Shown here: positions 1 to 11,758 of the stretch, piece by piece
How the letters are laid out: every line of letters starts with the position of its first letter
Position numbering within the stretch: position 1 is the stretch's first letter
Position numbers and translations under genes: made by a program
NCBI GenBank assembly: GCA_016808115.1
Contig: JAEQBH010002438.1
Coordinates: 744,001-808,000 of the forward strand
DNA length: 64,000 bases
Direction: 5' to 3'
Origin: Tetrastigma voinierianum
Lineage: Eukaryota; Streptophyta; Magnoliopsida; Vitales; Vitaceae
The notes under the pieces: model-generated
What the model was told of the DNA's origin: nothing
What the model saw: the letters and a program-made list of their open reading frames with translations, nothing else
Databases searched by the model: none

Positions 1-1708
1 GAGGGGCCGGACTTGGGTCTCTGCCGAGTAGTGTGCAGTATGTGGATGTCTTTCGAGGATGAGCTACGGACTACCTCCACGGAGGGTTGTAGACTTGTTA
101 TCGGGGTGCCACAGTACTTAACCATTTGGACCAAAAGACATAGCACAAATTTATGACATCGAAGGCGCACCGAGGACTATTGTCTAATCGACAATAATAC
201 CATGAAACTTTGTTTTGTTATATTTCTTTGCAATTATGCGATTAAAAATGAACTTTCCCTTAAGACTAGATAAATTTTTTGGTTTTGATCATGATTACCA
301 GTATGATTCGAGCAGTAATAAAGTGGATTTAGAAGTCCAGGATATCGATCCCACAGAATCTCGAATTCTCAATCAACGCTACCACGACTACTCCAAGGCT
401 CTATACTATTTGGACTATGATTTGCAATGGATATATTCTAGCAGCTTATGAAAATAATGAAAGAATAAGATATACTAAGCTTCCAAGAACAAAATAAAAT
501 AATGCAAACTAAAAATAAAAGAAATTAAAGAAATAGACCTATCAGTTAGTTTTTAAAGGGAACATTAGAAAAATAAGCATTTGTGAAACATCAATTCTGC
601 CGGAACTACTGCGCTAGCTTTACTTTACGCATGAACTTGATTTATAAATCCGTCCAGGAAGAAAGTAATGCCGTAGTGGATATCTTCCTTAATGACATAT
701 TTCATCATCTAATCTTCCTTGTTTCTCTTGAATGGGGAAGGTTAGATAACTACTTTGTCACGAGTTGCCTTGTTATGGGTATTTTCCAACCCACCAATAC
801 TTCATACCCCAGTTCATGGATGTAAATATAAGACATAGGCTAAGCATTGAGGTTTTTGCCTATCTTGGTTTCTCTCCTCAAGTGGAGAGCAGTTAGTGCT
901 GCTGGAGTCCAGATCCTTGGCACACGGAGTTGAACTTGCGGTAGGGATCGAGGTCGAACTCTGCGCTCATCATTTTAATTGATAAGTCATTCAACTGTTC
1001 TCGGTTTCAAGGTGAAGAAGATTTATCAACTAGAATTTCTGAGAGCCCCGTTAGATCCCAGTATTACAGAGTTGCATACCCTTGAGATATTGTTCAAAAC
1101 TCTCAAGAATGCCTTCTGTGTCACTCGGAAGGCCTCACAAATCAAGCATGAAACGCAATCTAGCCACGGGTATGGGACACTAATATTTTGAGAGGTCAGA
1201 TACACAACAATGAACAAAACCCGTGGCGGTTGGTCACGGGGGTTACGATAGATTACCGATAAATTTATGCGGGGAAGAGATAAATTCTAACGACGACATA
1301 AGATTCAGCGGAAGTTGGGTTTCTAAGTACTTCATTACACTAATAGTAACCATGATCCGAACTGCGTGGTCGGCGGAAGTTTGAATTCCAAAATTTGTTT
1401 GGACTCGGGACGGACGACCGGTAATTTGAAAATAACATTACGCATTAGCTTGCAACTTCACAGCTTAACTAACATCAGATCGAAATTCAAAAGAAATAAC
1501 AATCTACTCTAATCTAATCTAAAAATAACTGACAAAACAAAAAATAAAATAATAAAAATAAAATAAACTACCACAGAGCCTTATTTGCAGACTTCTCTTT
1601 CTGACCTTGAGAACTTTCTTTCGATGCTTGTTTGTAATTTATGAGTTTGGAAGTTTGGGCCCTAACCGATACCTATTTGGCCAGTTTCAAAATAAACCCA
1701 ACTAAGGT
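1..1708. other. Unassigned AT-rich sequence left of GypA
   Basis: No protein family, RNA gene or repeat end could be recognised here on either strand. Reading frames are short (under 85 codons) and have no recognisable motif. Two A-rich stretches, near 480-540 and 1500-1565, have a similar look (runs of aaaataaaa). The stretch just before 1709 is where the left LTR of GypA should continue. It does not match the first ~490 bases of the right LTR, so the left LTR may be truncated here, or this may be a different insertion. Confidence 0.4.
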
Positions 1709-2633
1709 TTTTACATAGTTTCAACAAGCGAATAACATCACACAATCCATTGAGGTATAAAGAGGAATTAAATTTATCTTGATCGAGTGAGTTTCAAGTA
1801 GAACCCGACATAGAAGTTTAGAACTCCATGGAACTTACTAAGGATAATCATGATTGAAGAGAATTTATTCATAAAGAACTTTGAAAAAGTAAAATTCAAT
1901 TGCAAAGCACAAAGATGAAGAATACGAGAATATTGAGAATGGAAACAGAAATATGAGTTCCCTAGAAAGATTACACATGTGCTTGTCAGAAAACCCCGAG
2001 GAAAAATAAAGTCTTCCACCACCAATCAACAAGAATTATTTACCTTCAAGCTATGGAGAAGAACTCCTCTCCTCTCAAAACCTAACCCTAGTTATAAAAT
2101 TGCCTTCTCCTTGTGTCCTATAAAAAACTTTATATCCCTCTCAATGTGATCTGCATTAAAGGTTGATTGACAGAGTGTGCCCTTGTTAGGATCGAATTTC
2201 CCAGCCAATTCATGCAGTTCCACCGCAGGTGTGCAGTACATGTTGAGTGGTGTACCGGCACACTTTGGCTACTGTCACTTTTCTGCACAGGTGTACCAGT
2301 ACATATTGAAGGTGTACCGATACACTTTGCCTACTTCCACTACACCTGGTGTGCTTGGTACATGTTGAAGGTGTACGGTACCCGCTACCCTACAGTGCTT
2401 TCACGGCATTATTCGCAGTTCGAAACTTTATAAATGGGTTTGCCAACATCCTCAATGATCCCATGTTGCTTCACGGACATGGAAATCTTTTGATTGTAAA
2501 AAATTATACACGAAGGAACCTGCAGTCAAAAACACAAAAGCAATTAAGTACCTATCCTCGTAAAGTGTGGGCAAAGTGTGACTTGATTGTGCTAAAGTTT
2601 TGCTATAATTACCAGCTCGATTGTGTATTCATC
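1709..2633 (-). repeat. GypA 3' LTR (shared part)
   Basis: This block matches 12249-13213 over its whole length, starting at actaaggtttttac and ending at gtgtattcatca. Landmarks in both copies are a tract near 2070-2090 with aacctaaccctagtta, a TATA-like ctttatatccc (minus strand GGGATATAAAG) near 2128, and a cluster of GTAC-centred words at 2226-2400. The copies differ by substitutions and many 1-5 base indels. The first ~490 bases of the other LTR (11761-12248) have no visible counterpart here, so this LTR is probably truncated on its outer side. Confidence 0.85.
2226..2400. repeat. GTAC-word tandem array in GypA LTR
   Basis: A degenerate tandem array of about 58-base units alternates gtgtaccRgtacat and ggtgtaccggtacactttg. 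GTGTAC occurs at 2250, 2291, 2312 and 2371, usually with a second GTAC 8-10 bases on. On the element's own strand the array lies upstream of the TATA-like box, in the U3 part of the LTR where enhancers are usually found. The equivalent array in the other LTR is at 12785-12975. Confidence 0.75.
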
Positions 2634-3377
2634 ACCCCGACTGCATCTTGCACTAGTCCTAGCAAGATTTGAATAGAATACCAGTTGAATTCAACAAGTG
2701 CGGCTTGAGTAGATTAAACTTTGCAAGATCCTCAAAATAGCAAATATGAAACATAATACTTCACCTACTTTAGTATGCACCAGTATGACTCATTTAGAAC
2801 TAACCACAGTCTTAAGCAATGAACATGACAACAAGCTAACCACACTGAAGTGACTATTCAAATAAGGGACCATGGAATTGAAGAAAAGTAAGGTAGTCAT
2901 GCAAACATTGAACTGAAATGATCGATATTATAGAAGCAACCATTTAACATAAACACATAACTACTATACATAAAGTCAAAAGAAACAACGAACACAACTG
3001 GAATCAAAAAGGTCTTAAGGTTTGCCAATGACCATAGAACGACGTAAAGGGGAAAATGAACAAAATGGGTGTTGGCATAACATGGTGAAGTGCGCTGCCC
3101 GATTACTTGACACCACCTAATCTGGCACAATAAGCTCTTACCTGACATCTTCCTCGTCATGTCTGCCGAGAAGAGAAAATGCGTCCTCATCGGCAGCGAT
3201 CATCCGTCTCTCGAATCTCCTCCAAGTCAGGAGAAGTGGCATCTGCCAACACAGGTTCTTCTCGGAAAATATGACTCTCGAGCCTAGAGAGCCTGCGGTC
3301 AAGTTGCTTCTATTTCCCCAAAATGCATTTGAACCACCCTTTTATTCGACGCTTCATTCTTTTCAATGGGGATGTGC
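2634..3377 (-). other. GypA 3' untranslated region
   Basis: Internal GypA sequence between ORF2 and the 3' LTR on the minus strand. No protein motif is visible. A short polypyrimidine start (cccc) next to the LTR edge at 2634 could be a remnant of the polypurine tract read from the other strand, but it is too short to be sure. Confidence 0.4.
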
Positions 3378-4402
3378 TCATAAGTCTTTGAAGTGGCGTG
3401 GATGATGAAAGGACAGGGAATAGTCAACTGGAAATTTGTGAAGAAATTTGGGGTTTAAAAGTAGATGCGACTCGGCTCTTGGCCTCGGTTTGTTTGTAAT
3501 AGGCCCCGACCTAGGAAGCACCCCTCTTTTCCTTGTTTGCTCCCCCTCGTTCCGCTGACTTCCACAAGACTCGTCTAGCGATAGAATGGAATATCTACTT
3601 TCTTCACGAGGCGCAGAAAGTCCTAAATCACGCACCCATATGACCAACATAATCGATAAAGTTTCAGTGTTGACCGATATAAGAAGCTGGAGTACAATTC
3701 TCTGTGGGAGATTTCTCATTGCCCTTAGGTCCAATTCGATCATGAATAATCTTATTCATCAATGCATATTCCAGCTTGAGCTTCCCTGGTACAAATTCTT
3801 TACGTATGAAGCTATTCATGGTCACCAGGTGAGTGCACATAGCCTCAGTGAACAACTGGGCATCAAAATCAGTGATAGCCCTAAGTGGTTAAGGTCGGTC
3901 TAAGGTAGGAGGGCGGACATACTGTAAGGAATGAGCTATCGAATCAGGGGTGATCCGTATTTGCTTACCCATCACCGTGGTCTCTAATAAGGTCTCGGCC
4001 CGCTGATTTTCTTTCATATTGGTATAAAACTCAGAACCCACCCGGTGGGGAAATATCCCTTTGAACCTCAGAGTGCACCTGACTGCATATTCTGTTCTTG
4101 GATAACTCCCCTGATGGGATGAGAGTATAAAAATGTCTCGATTTCCACTTCCTCTCTCGCGGTGAAATCCCACATTATAATTAGTGTGCCATTTTTCTGC
4201 TCGACTCGGAACCCTCGACCAAACATAGCCTTATTTCCTCATCATCATCACTATCGAGCACTTCCTGCTCTCACGAAGGATGTTTACATTTGTTTCCCTT
4301 GCCGCTTTTCTTGGGTGTGAGGTCGGATTTCCTCTTCTTCACGGCCTGCTCTATAGAGGAGCTAGGCGCTTTTCCTTTCCCAATATTCTTGGATCGTGCC
4401 AT
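3378..4402 (-). pseudogene. GypA ORF2 (putative plant transposon protein type), broken
   Basis: The minus-strand start at 4402 reads MARSKNIGKGKAPSSS, a basic, serine-rich N-terminus typical of the extra ORF that follows integrase in Athila-like elements. A second frame (about 4173-3889) carries SEFYTNMKENQ and then VMGKQIRITPDSIA. This fits the pattern EFYxN...V.GK.I.ITPDSI seen in the domain annotated as putative plant transposon protein. A third frame (to 3378) continues it. At least two frameshifts separate the pieces. The function of this ORF in the family is unknown. It has been called env-like by position, but I see no signal peptide or membrane anchor to support that. The upstream region has GTAC words like those in the LTR. 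Confidence 0.7.
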
Positions 4403-5880
4403 AGATACGGAAAGGATGGCAATGATCGCACAAATGGCCCACACATATAAAACAAGGTCGGCAGTTTCGAAGTGGGGTGGCCGTATGAATCGAGATAAAA
4501 TTTCACTCCCCCGTACCCTCGTCAAGGAAACCCCAAACCACCAAGTAAGAAAACTATCAACCAAAACGCTCAAGCAAATCCATGTATAATAATGAAGAGC
4601 TGAAATGCTGTCAGAAGGAATTGGGAGGCTTACACACACCCACGTCCGTCGATGAATGCGAAGAATCCGGGCTGAGAGATGGAAACTACGCGACGGACAA
4701 ACTTAGGGTTGCTTGTGTGAGAGGGAAAAATGGCTAGGGTTTGGCTTTGTAGAGAGTGGAGGAGGGTTTGGAATATCAAAAGGCACAAATTTTGGGTTAA
4801 AAACCCTATTTGCCAAAAGCGGGCGCATATCTTAGGTGCGTTAAGTCATTGTGCGACCACGGCTTTGGCTGTTGCCTCTCTTTGCGCGGGTGTGCCGTGC
4901 TTGGAGGGTGTGCAGGTACCTTCAAGCTTTCTTGTTCCTTTGCGTAGGGTGTCTGGTACACTTTGGAGTGTCTTAGGCCACACCTGTTCCCTCTTTCTTT
5001 CTTTTTATTTTTTGTTTTTATATAATTTTGCAGGTGGGAGCCGGTGGTGCGATGTGGGGAATTTGCATGCTCATCACTTCAGCTATCAGGTTTTCGCTGC
5101 ATGCTCACCTTTCTTTTGCCATGTTTCTGCCCAGATGAACATGGAGTTCAATGGTACCTCCTTCTTTGAGCACTTTCAATCTTTCCATGAGCCCTTTGTG
5201 ACTATGGCGATGATGGGGTTTCACTGGGTTTTGAGGAACCGACTTAGCGGCAGGAAACCAAAGGCCAGGGTTACAAAGGGATGGACAGCTTGACTCTACA
5301 AAGTGTAACACGAGGAAAACATGGCCTCAATCATTTCTAGGAGTTATGCAAGATGTTCCTCAAAGACTATGAGTGCGCCAGAGTTAACATGACATGCAAA
5401 TTAATGCACAAAGAGAGCCTGACGGGCAAGACAAGAGTATGGTCGATGAGTGTAATAGTTTGTGTAAGTAATAAAGGGCAAAATGCAAGGGTATAAAGCA
5501 GGTGAATATAAAGATTTTTGTGCATGCTACTAAGTTAAAGTGTACATGCATTGATTGATCGAGTGTGTGCTATGTGAGATCAATAGATATACTTACATTG
5601 TAGGTGATATTATACCTAAAGAGCCACAATTAGAAAATTTTGCCTGCCTGCGAACATGTAACAAGCGCATAGTTAGGATTCAACCAGCGTGCGCCTACCC
5701 CACAATAGAAACAAGCATTGTCCTCAATGTGAAATAAGAAAGGACCCCCACAGCGAGTGGAGCAACATAGAAACTAGGGCCCTATGTTTTGTTTCTATTT
5801 TATATTTTATTGAAAGCTTATGAGTGAGTAAAAACCAGAAATAAAGTACGAGAACTTACAAAAATAAAACAAAATCAAAA
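4403..5880 (-). promoter_or_regulatory. GypA intergenic region before ORF2; LTR-like GTAC words
   Basis: Non-coding region between the end of integrase (about 5885) and the ORF2 start (4402). At 4880-5000 it holds words resembling the LTR array: gtgtgccgtgcttgg, gtgtgcaggtacc and gtgtctggtacactttgg. Closer to ORF2, on the minus strand, are an AAATAGGGTTTTTAACCC-like stretch and a C/T-rich leader with AAACCCTA. The same vocabulary is found in the LTR promoter region. I infer an internal promoter or a copied control region for ORF2; no clean TATA box survives here. Confidence 0.45.
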
Positions 5881-5884
5881 CTAT

Positions 5885-7240
5885 ATACGACTAGGTTGAG
5901 GAAACGATTTTACTGCGAAGGGGGGGATCTGGTAGAGAGGATCGACCCAGTCCTCACTAGTCTCTTGAAGGTTGAAATGCTCGGGGAATGGCTTGAGGCG
6001 TTGACAAACTGACTTTGAAGGACTTTTAGTGTATGGAGTTTGCGATACTTTTCCACGGCTCCGTATGGATAAACAGCCTTGCGATGAAGATGGGCCGATC
6101 CAGCGAGACGGGATTTTTCTGGAAATATGAGATTTTGCCAAGGAGGCGACATGCGGCGGGACATACTGGTTTGGGTTGAGCAGTTTTCCGAGCAGTGAAG
6201 TGTGTCATGCGTGGAACAACTTGAGCCACTCTTGTAGAATTAAAGGAGCTTTCGCTTCTCGCCCGCCAATTCATCAAAAGAAACTCATTTAAATTTTGCC
6301 AACAAGTAGCTTCTTACCTACTTGAGTGTCGAATTAAAGAGTTCAATAGCCCGGTAAACGGGTATTTCCATTCGTACAGTGAATGATAAACGCCTTTCCA
6401 TAAACAAGCCTATAGGAGACATACCAAGAAGCAGGTTTTAAAGGCATTACGGTGAGCCCCGAGCATCAGGTAAGTCGGGTGACCAATATTTGGTTGGGGC
6501 AACCATTTCCAAAATATGTTTTATCTCCCTATTAGCTAGTTCGACGGCAGTGGTACGTGGGTGGTATCTTGGTTGGCTTTTATGGGTGACTCCGTATTTT
6601 CAACTGAGTTTTCGAGATCGTTACAAAGGTGGGTCGCCATGCTAATAATTGTACTAGGTACTCGAAAACAAGAAAAAAATGTGTTTCCTTTATAAATTTC
6701 AAAACAACCTTATGGTCATTGGTTCTCATCGAGGTGCTTCGACCCACTTAGACACATAATCAGGATATGGGAGTAACATAAATTGCCCACAAGAAGGAAG
6801 CAGGTGTGGAAATCACATACGATTAAGATTTAGATGATTAAGATGGAATAGAGGCATCGTATTCGTTTGTGACCCTCTGGTGTTGTGTTGAGTACAAGTT
6901 TTTCTTGAGAATTTAGAAACAATCTTTAAATAGGAGTAGGCCGGTGTGACACAAGAATCCTTGTCTGTTCACACATTTTCTTGCGGGAAAAATGTCTCAC
7001 AGAAGCTTCGGAATGGCAAAGGTTAAGATCTGATTTGCTCATCATTAGGGCTTACATAACTTCCCTCATTAATTGAATGCAGACGGGTATTTAAATAGAT
7101 AAAGATCATCAAAGTAATATTTCTTAATATCTGCCAAAAATTTCTTTTTATGTTGAGAAGTCCATTGTGTTGGAATTTGACCATTGACTAGGTAATTGAC
7201 GTATAAGGCATCACCATGGGCAATGACAAAGCGAAAGTTA
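5885..7240 (-). pseudogene. GypA integrase
   Basis: On the minus strand, about 7240-7060 reads NYLVNGQIPTQWTSQHKKKF and then KKYYFDDLYLFKYPSA, the N-terminal zinc-binding region of Athila-type integrases. The C-terminal end, about 6280-5885, gives KIPSRWIGP, GAVE and QRLKPFPEHF in shifting frames, matching the family pattern of SRWxGPF, HGAVE and NGQRLKPF. The middle (about 7000-6300) is too damaged to place the catalytic D,D,E residues. In an intact element this enzyme inserts the cDNA into the genome. It is non-functional here because of multiple frameshifts and stops. Confidence 0.75.
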
Positions 7241-7710
7241 TAAGTGGGGAAAATTATGCGCCTATCACGGTACGCCGTGAGAATTGGATTCTAGAACTAA
7301 TGGGGAATAAAATGGTGACTACCACATTCTAGAGCTTCCCCCTTTTTATCTTTATTGGTGATTAAAATTCTTACGACAGTGAAAAATCCACCTAAGTTAT
7401 AGGGCTTGATGTAATGCCTTAGAAAGCGGTACTTGTCTTTGCATGATCTGTGAAAATGGACTGCGGGGAGAGCCTCACAGTATGTGACCTTTGAACTTTA
7501 GGGCAAGGCAGCGGCCCTAAAAACTCTTTTACGTGGTTGTGTAGTTTTGCTTGAGCGGAGTCTGTGTGTCTTGTTGGCATAATAGATTACAAAAGCCTTT
7601 TGTCTTCCACTTTTGTCCTAAAACAGCCTATAGCATAATCGCAGTCACACATGATCTCGAAGCGGAAGGTTCAATTAGGAACCGCATGATAGGGGCGACA
7701 CTAACCTCAA
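7241..7710 (-). pseudogene. GypA RNase H domain
   Basis: The minus strand reads FEIMCDCDYAIGCVLGQKWK around 7690-7600. This corresponds to the first catalytic aspartate block of the gypsy RNase H (xxxCDASDYAIGAVLGQ). It is followed by QNYTT, by KEFLA in another frame, and by SIFTDHAKTS, the later catalytic aspartate block (TDHAALKYL in the family). Several frame changes are needed to read it. The domain normally removes RNA from RNA/DNA hybrids during reverse transcription. Confidence 0.75.
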
Positions 7711-7799
7711 AGTTTTCGAAGCAACAAAAAGTGTTACATTTGTGACCATACAAAAGAGACATCTTTAGCAAGCAAAGTAAATAGGGGCATTTATAGCGG

Positions 7800-8900
7800 C
7801 CAAATCTTTTATAAATCTCCTATAAAATCCGACATGTCCCAAAAATGATTTGATGTCTCTAACACATAAGAGTAGGTAAGTGGAATCGACTCAACTTTGG
7901 CCTTATCAACTTCAATTCGAGTTTTGACACTATATGGCTGAGACAAATCTTGTGTTACCATGAAATGACACTTTTCGGGTTTAACCTGAGGTTTTCTCTT
8001 GACATCTGCTCCAAACCTTCGTAGATTCTCAGGACAGCCTGGTAAAGTCACCAAAAGCGAGAAATCATGAAGTTTTCCATAGCGGATTTCTATCATTTCA
8101 CTAAAATTCCATCGTACGGATTTGAAAGTTAAGTTGCGTGCATATCAAAGAAAGGGCATTTCCTAAAGGCCAAAAGTACGAGGACGGGTGAATGTAGTTT
8201 CTCTTGATGGCACCAGCTATCTCTATTTGATTATGGCTTTTAATTTTCCGATCGAACGGCCAGGAATTTGTGCCACTTTGCAACTCTCAACATTTGATCA
8301 ACAAATGGGAGAGGAAAGTGGTCTTTCACTGATCGGCGTTAAAGTTTCTATAATCTAAGCACACCCTCCAACACAGTGACACGGTAAGATAATATCTCAG
8401 CATTATTTTTCATTGGCTACCACAGTGACTCCATATTTCTTAGGGACTACTTGTGTTGGGCTAACCCACTTGCATGCGCAATGGGTTAAATAACACCTAC
8501 ATCCGAAGTTTTAAGACTTCCTTAACACCGCTTCTTTCATTTATTGGGTTTAATCGTCTACTGTAGTTACATGGGGTTTGCACATCCTCTTCTAAATGAA
8601 TCTAGGTGTGTGCGAGTCAAGGGCTAATTCCCTTAATGTCATCTGCAATTGTCCATCCTAAACCGGGTTACGGGTTCTGTATAGCAAAGTTGAGATTTCT
8701 TGATTCATCTCTAGGGAAAGATCTATGATTCAGGAAAAGTTTCTTCCGCCCACTAAGCATATTTGAGGTGTGACAGGTAAGGTTTTCAACTCAAGCTTAG
8801 AGTGGCTTCTCTCTTGGAGCCCGATCACGCGTCTCATTTGGTGGCAATGGTTCAAATTTAGGGACCCACCATTCACTTCAGTACCTCTTTGTGTTCGATT
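7800..8900 (-). pseudogene. GypA reverse transcriptase
   Basis: The end of the RT is clear on the minus strand at 8000-7809: KPEKCHFMVTQ, TRIEVDKAKVE and then a degenerate SNHFWDMSDFIGDL, which corresponds to SFLGHAGFYRRFIKDF of gypsy RTs. Upstream, about 8283-8101, a damaged stretch YFWPLGNALS fits CPFGTFAFRRMPFGLCNAxxT. The catalytic xxDD motif is expected near 8060 but lies in a garbled stretch and cannot be read. The N-terminal third, toward 8900, is inferred from spacing only. Confidence 0.7.
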
Positions 8901-9079
8901 ATGGGTGTAGAAACTCAGATTCTAATGTAGTCCTTCCTCATCCCAACTTGGAGAACACTAAACATGTAAGAGGATCACATCATAGAGACATTGTCTGTAG
9001 TATTTATGTACTACGAATCAACCATGTTGACCTCGCCGTCTTCATCTCCCATCCCTTGATAACGGTAAAGATATTCGGA

Positions 9080-9290
9080 TTAGCACGATCATGTTGCAAA
9101 TGATAGTAATACATTAGGCCTCCTACGATTAATATAATATGGCATTGGAAGTTGCGGAAATAATGGCCTACCAGAATCCTTTGAGGCCCGAGTTCCTTGG
9201 TTCACCACAGGTTGAGTGTCGAGCACAACAAAATCCACAGGGAAGTAGAACTTGTCTACTTGTACCAATACATCCTTCACTATCCCTCTA
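9080..9290 (-). pseudogene. GypA aspartic protease region
   Basis: The minus strand reads VLVQVDKFYFPVDFVVLDTQ, a diagnostic stretch near the end of the Athila/Tat-type protease domain. It is followed by a frame-broken GRPLF for the usual ILGRPFLAT. The active-site D-S/T-G would lie toward higher coordinates (about 9300-9450) and is not readable. The protease normally cleaves the gag-pol polyprotein. Confidence 0.75.
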
Positions 9291-9623
9291 GGAATTTTTA
9301 CACTACGGTCAGCTAGTTGGAGGGTGATATTAGTTGGCTCTAATTCTCCTAACCCTAGGTCCGCTAGGTGAGTAAGGTAACCGAATTAAACACTTTACGT
9401 CCACTAGAGCATGTCGACTTGGAATTCCCTTTACTACTATAAAAATAGTAGGCTTCACGGATCTTTGTATTTTGAGAGCTGAGGACATTCAGGCGATGAG
9501 GTAGATTGCTAGTCATGGGTACTCCTTATTGACACCTAGTTTCCTTTTTCACAGGTACACCAAATCTTTTAGAAACTTTACGGATGGAATTAGCGATGGC
9601 ATCTAATAAAGGAATGTTCGGTT

Positions 9624-9992
9624 TCACTTGTTTGAATAATTCATAAATCTCGGAATGGTTGTTTGCTTTCTTTGGGGTTCTCGACCTGAGGATATGTTTG
9701 GAGGAATATGGGTAACCTTATCTTCTCTGGCTCCACCATCAGCCTGCGTTTGTCTAGGGACATGGGCTTGTACGATACCTCTCATCATCTCGACCGATTC
9801 ACTTTGGAGACTCTTGTGATGGTTCTTTGGATTTGGATGGTTTTGTCGACACCTTACGGCTGCGAGAAGGTAATGCTTGACCTTACAATGTTCAAAGAAC
9901 CCTCGCTTGGACTGAAACTCCACACTATTTTGACCTTGGGGGTTTGGATGGGTTGAGATGGGAGTACCTTTTTCTTGTTGAAAATTACCCAT
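9624..9992 (-). pseudogene. GypA gag C-terminal / gag-pol linker
   Basis: A 122-codon minus-strand frame between protease and gag, rich in Q, N, P, H and K, is consistent with the low-complexity linker at the end of gag in Athila-type elements. No zinc knuckle is recognisable. Assigned by position and composition only. Confidence 0.4.
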
Positions 9993-10299
9993 GAAGAGGT
10001 CGACTTAGTTTGTTTACAGGGATCTCGCATCATTGATGATTCGAAATTCTGTGTTTGTGGTTTGCTGGGTTTGTACGAACTGTGTGACTATATCCTCCAG
10101 ACTTCTCTTATGCGCGGAGAGGTTGACAAGGGCATGGGTTTGGATTCCCTTGATTTTGGTGGATGAAAACCTTGATTAGAGTTTATAGGAAATCCTTGGG
10201 GCATGATTAAAAGCGGGGGCCCGAACGGAAGAACCTTGGTTTTTAGTAATGGGGACATGGTTGTTTAGCGAGGTTATGTGGGCTTCCCTCATTTCATAA

Positions 10300-11230
10300 C
10301 TAAAATTGGGATGTTTACCCCATCCCGGGATTATATGTTTTGGTATAGAATTGAAGGCTTCCTTTGGTAGTTAAGAGCATTAGCTTGCTCTATTTGAATT
10401 GCTCCCTTGACTTAAGGTAGGTTTAGACAGTTAATAGTTGAGTGTGTAGGGTCATCGCATATTATGCATGGCTCCTCCATTTTGGGTACAATAGGTGAGA
10501 GGGACAGTGAGGTACACTAGTTTACCTCATTCACCTTTTCATCTCTATGGCCTCCACGACTTCCTTGTTAAATTATGATTTTGCTTGCAATTCATCATTC
10601 TCCTTTGGGTGGTGGGTTGCCTCCCCCTACAGGCGTACTATGCACTTTAGTAGTGTCTATGGAGGTGTTAGTCTCCCATGTTGAGCATTTTTACGCTATA
10701 GTGTCAAAAAGTTCGGTACCTCACAGCATCTTTCATAAAATTCACGCACACACATCATTTGGATGTATTGTTTATTACTCGAGGATGATCGCAGTGAAAT
10801 GCGCTAGATTTGTCCTACATCAATCCATGATGAGGGGATAGCATGGAGGAGATCCTTGTGTATCTCTCCCATACTGTGACAAGGGTTCACCGGCTTTTGA
10901 GAAAAATTCTGAATTGCTCATGAGGCTGTGGAGTAGTGGGAGGGAAAAATTTATTGAGGAACTCATTTCGTATATTTTCCCATGTAAAAATTGAATTAGG
11001 TGCAAGAGAATGAAACCAAATTTTGGCTTTCTCCTTTAGAGCAAAAGGAAATAAAACCAAACAGATGATGTGGAGAGGTGAACCAGTAGAGAGAAATGCC
11101 TTTGCAAACATCCTGAAGTCTCTCATGAATGAATATGGGTTCCTCGGTCGACCACATGATACTCTGAGTAAAGGAATGGATCATTTAGATTTCATGAGGG
11201 ATGATTAGCTCTTAAAGGTAGCCCGAATCT
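10300..11230 (-). pseudogene. GypA gag (retrotransposon gag domain)
   Basis: The core at 11126-10887 on the minus strand reads LVLFPFALKEKAKIWFHSLA, then TWENIRNEFLNKFFPP. This is the canonical plant gypsy gag pattern (RLxLFPFSLxDKAKxWLxSLPxGSIxTWxELxxxFLxKFFPP). The rest, toward 10300, is inferred from expected domain length and is broken. Gag forms the virus-like particle in functional elements. It lies about 500 bases inside the 5' LTR, as expected. Confidence 0.8.
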
Positions 11231-11737
11231 GCGGGACGTTTGTTGTGGTTACGTTGAGGTTGCAAGATCTCGCGGAGAGTTCTTTACATTGGACGGTAAA
11301 GGAAGCGGGTTTATATTGATTACGTTTGAGAAAGTTAACATTTCCCCACTCTATTGCGCTGGTGTGGGAGTGTAACATCATCTCCATGTGGTAGAGGGTC
11401 AGGGAGTCCTTGTGGGTTAATAGGAATCCCTGCCCAGTATTCATTAAACGGATGTTCTTTGATTCAGGGATGATCCATTTGAGGTAGAATTTTATCTTGG
11501 TATGACTTATTATAGATTCTTGAATGTCGGAGATGCAGCTCTTACAAGTCGGCGTTGCTCGTTGCGGAGGTCCCTAAACCGACATCTGTGCTTTGAGTCC
11601 TACTCCCGAGTCAAGGGAAACACCCATTGAAATTTCTCACAAAACAAATTAAGAAGAAAGAAGTAGAGAGCGTGCAGTTTGCAATGCAATTGCAAATTAC
11701 CTCTTCTCGTCGGATCAAATTTGTGGATTGAGTCGCC

Positions 11738-11758
11738 ACTCCGGCAGCTGGCCTCAAA
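11738..11758 (-). other. GypA primer-binding site (degenerate)
   Basis: Directly inside the right LTR, the minus strand reads TTTTTGAGGCCAGCTGCCGG followed by AGTGGCGACTC. The Athila-type site is TTTTTGGCGCCGTTGCCGGGG followed by AGTGGCGACT. The match is strong apart from a few changes, and it fixes the element's orientation and the inner LTR edge at about 11761. Confidence 0.7.

Noticed and set aside
3378..4402. Envelope gene in GypA ORF2
   Set aside because: Only its position suggests it. No signal peptide, cleavage site or membrane anchor was seen; the visible blocks fit the putative plant transposon protein domain.
4730..5293. 187-codon plus-strand open frame as a host gene
   Set aside because: It lies opposite the GypA non-coding region before ORF2, has no recognisable domain and includes the LTR-like GTAC words.
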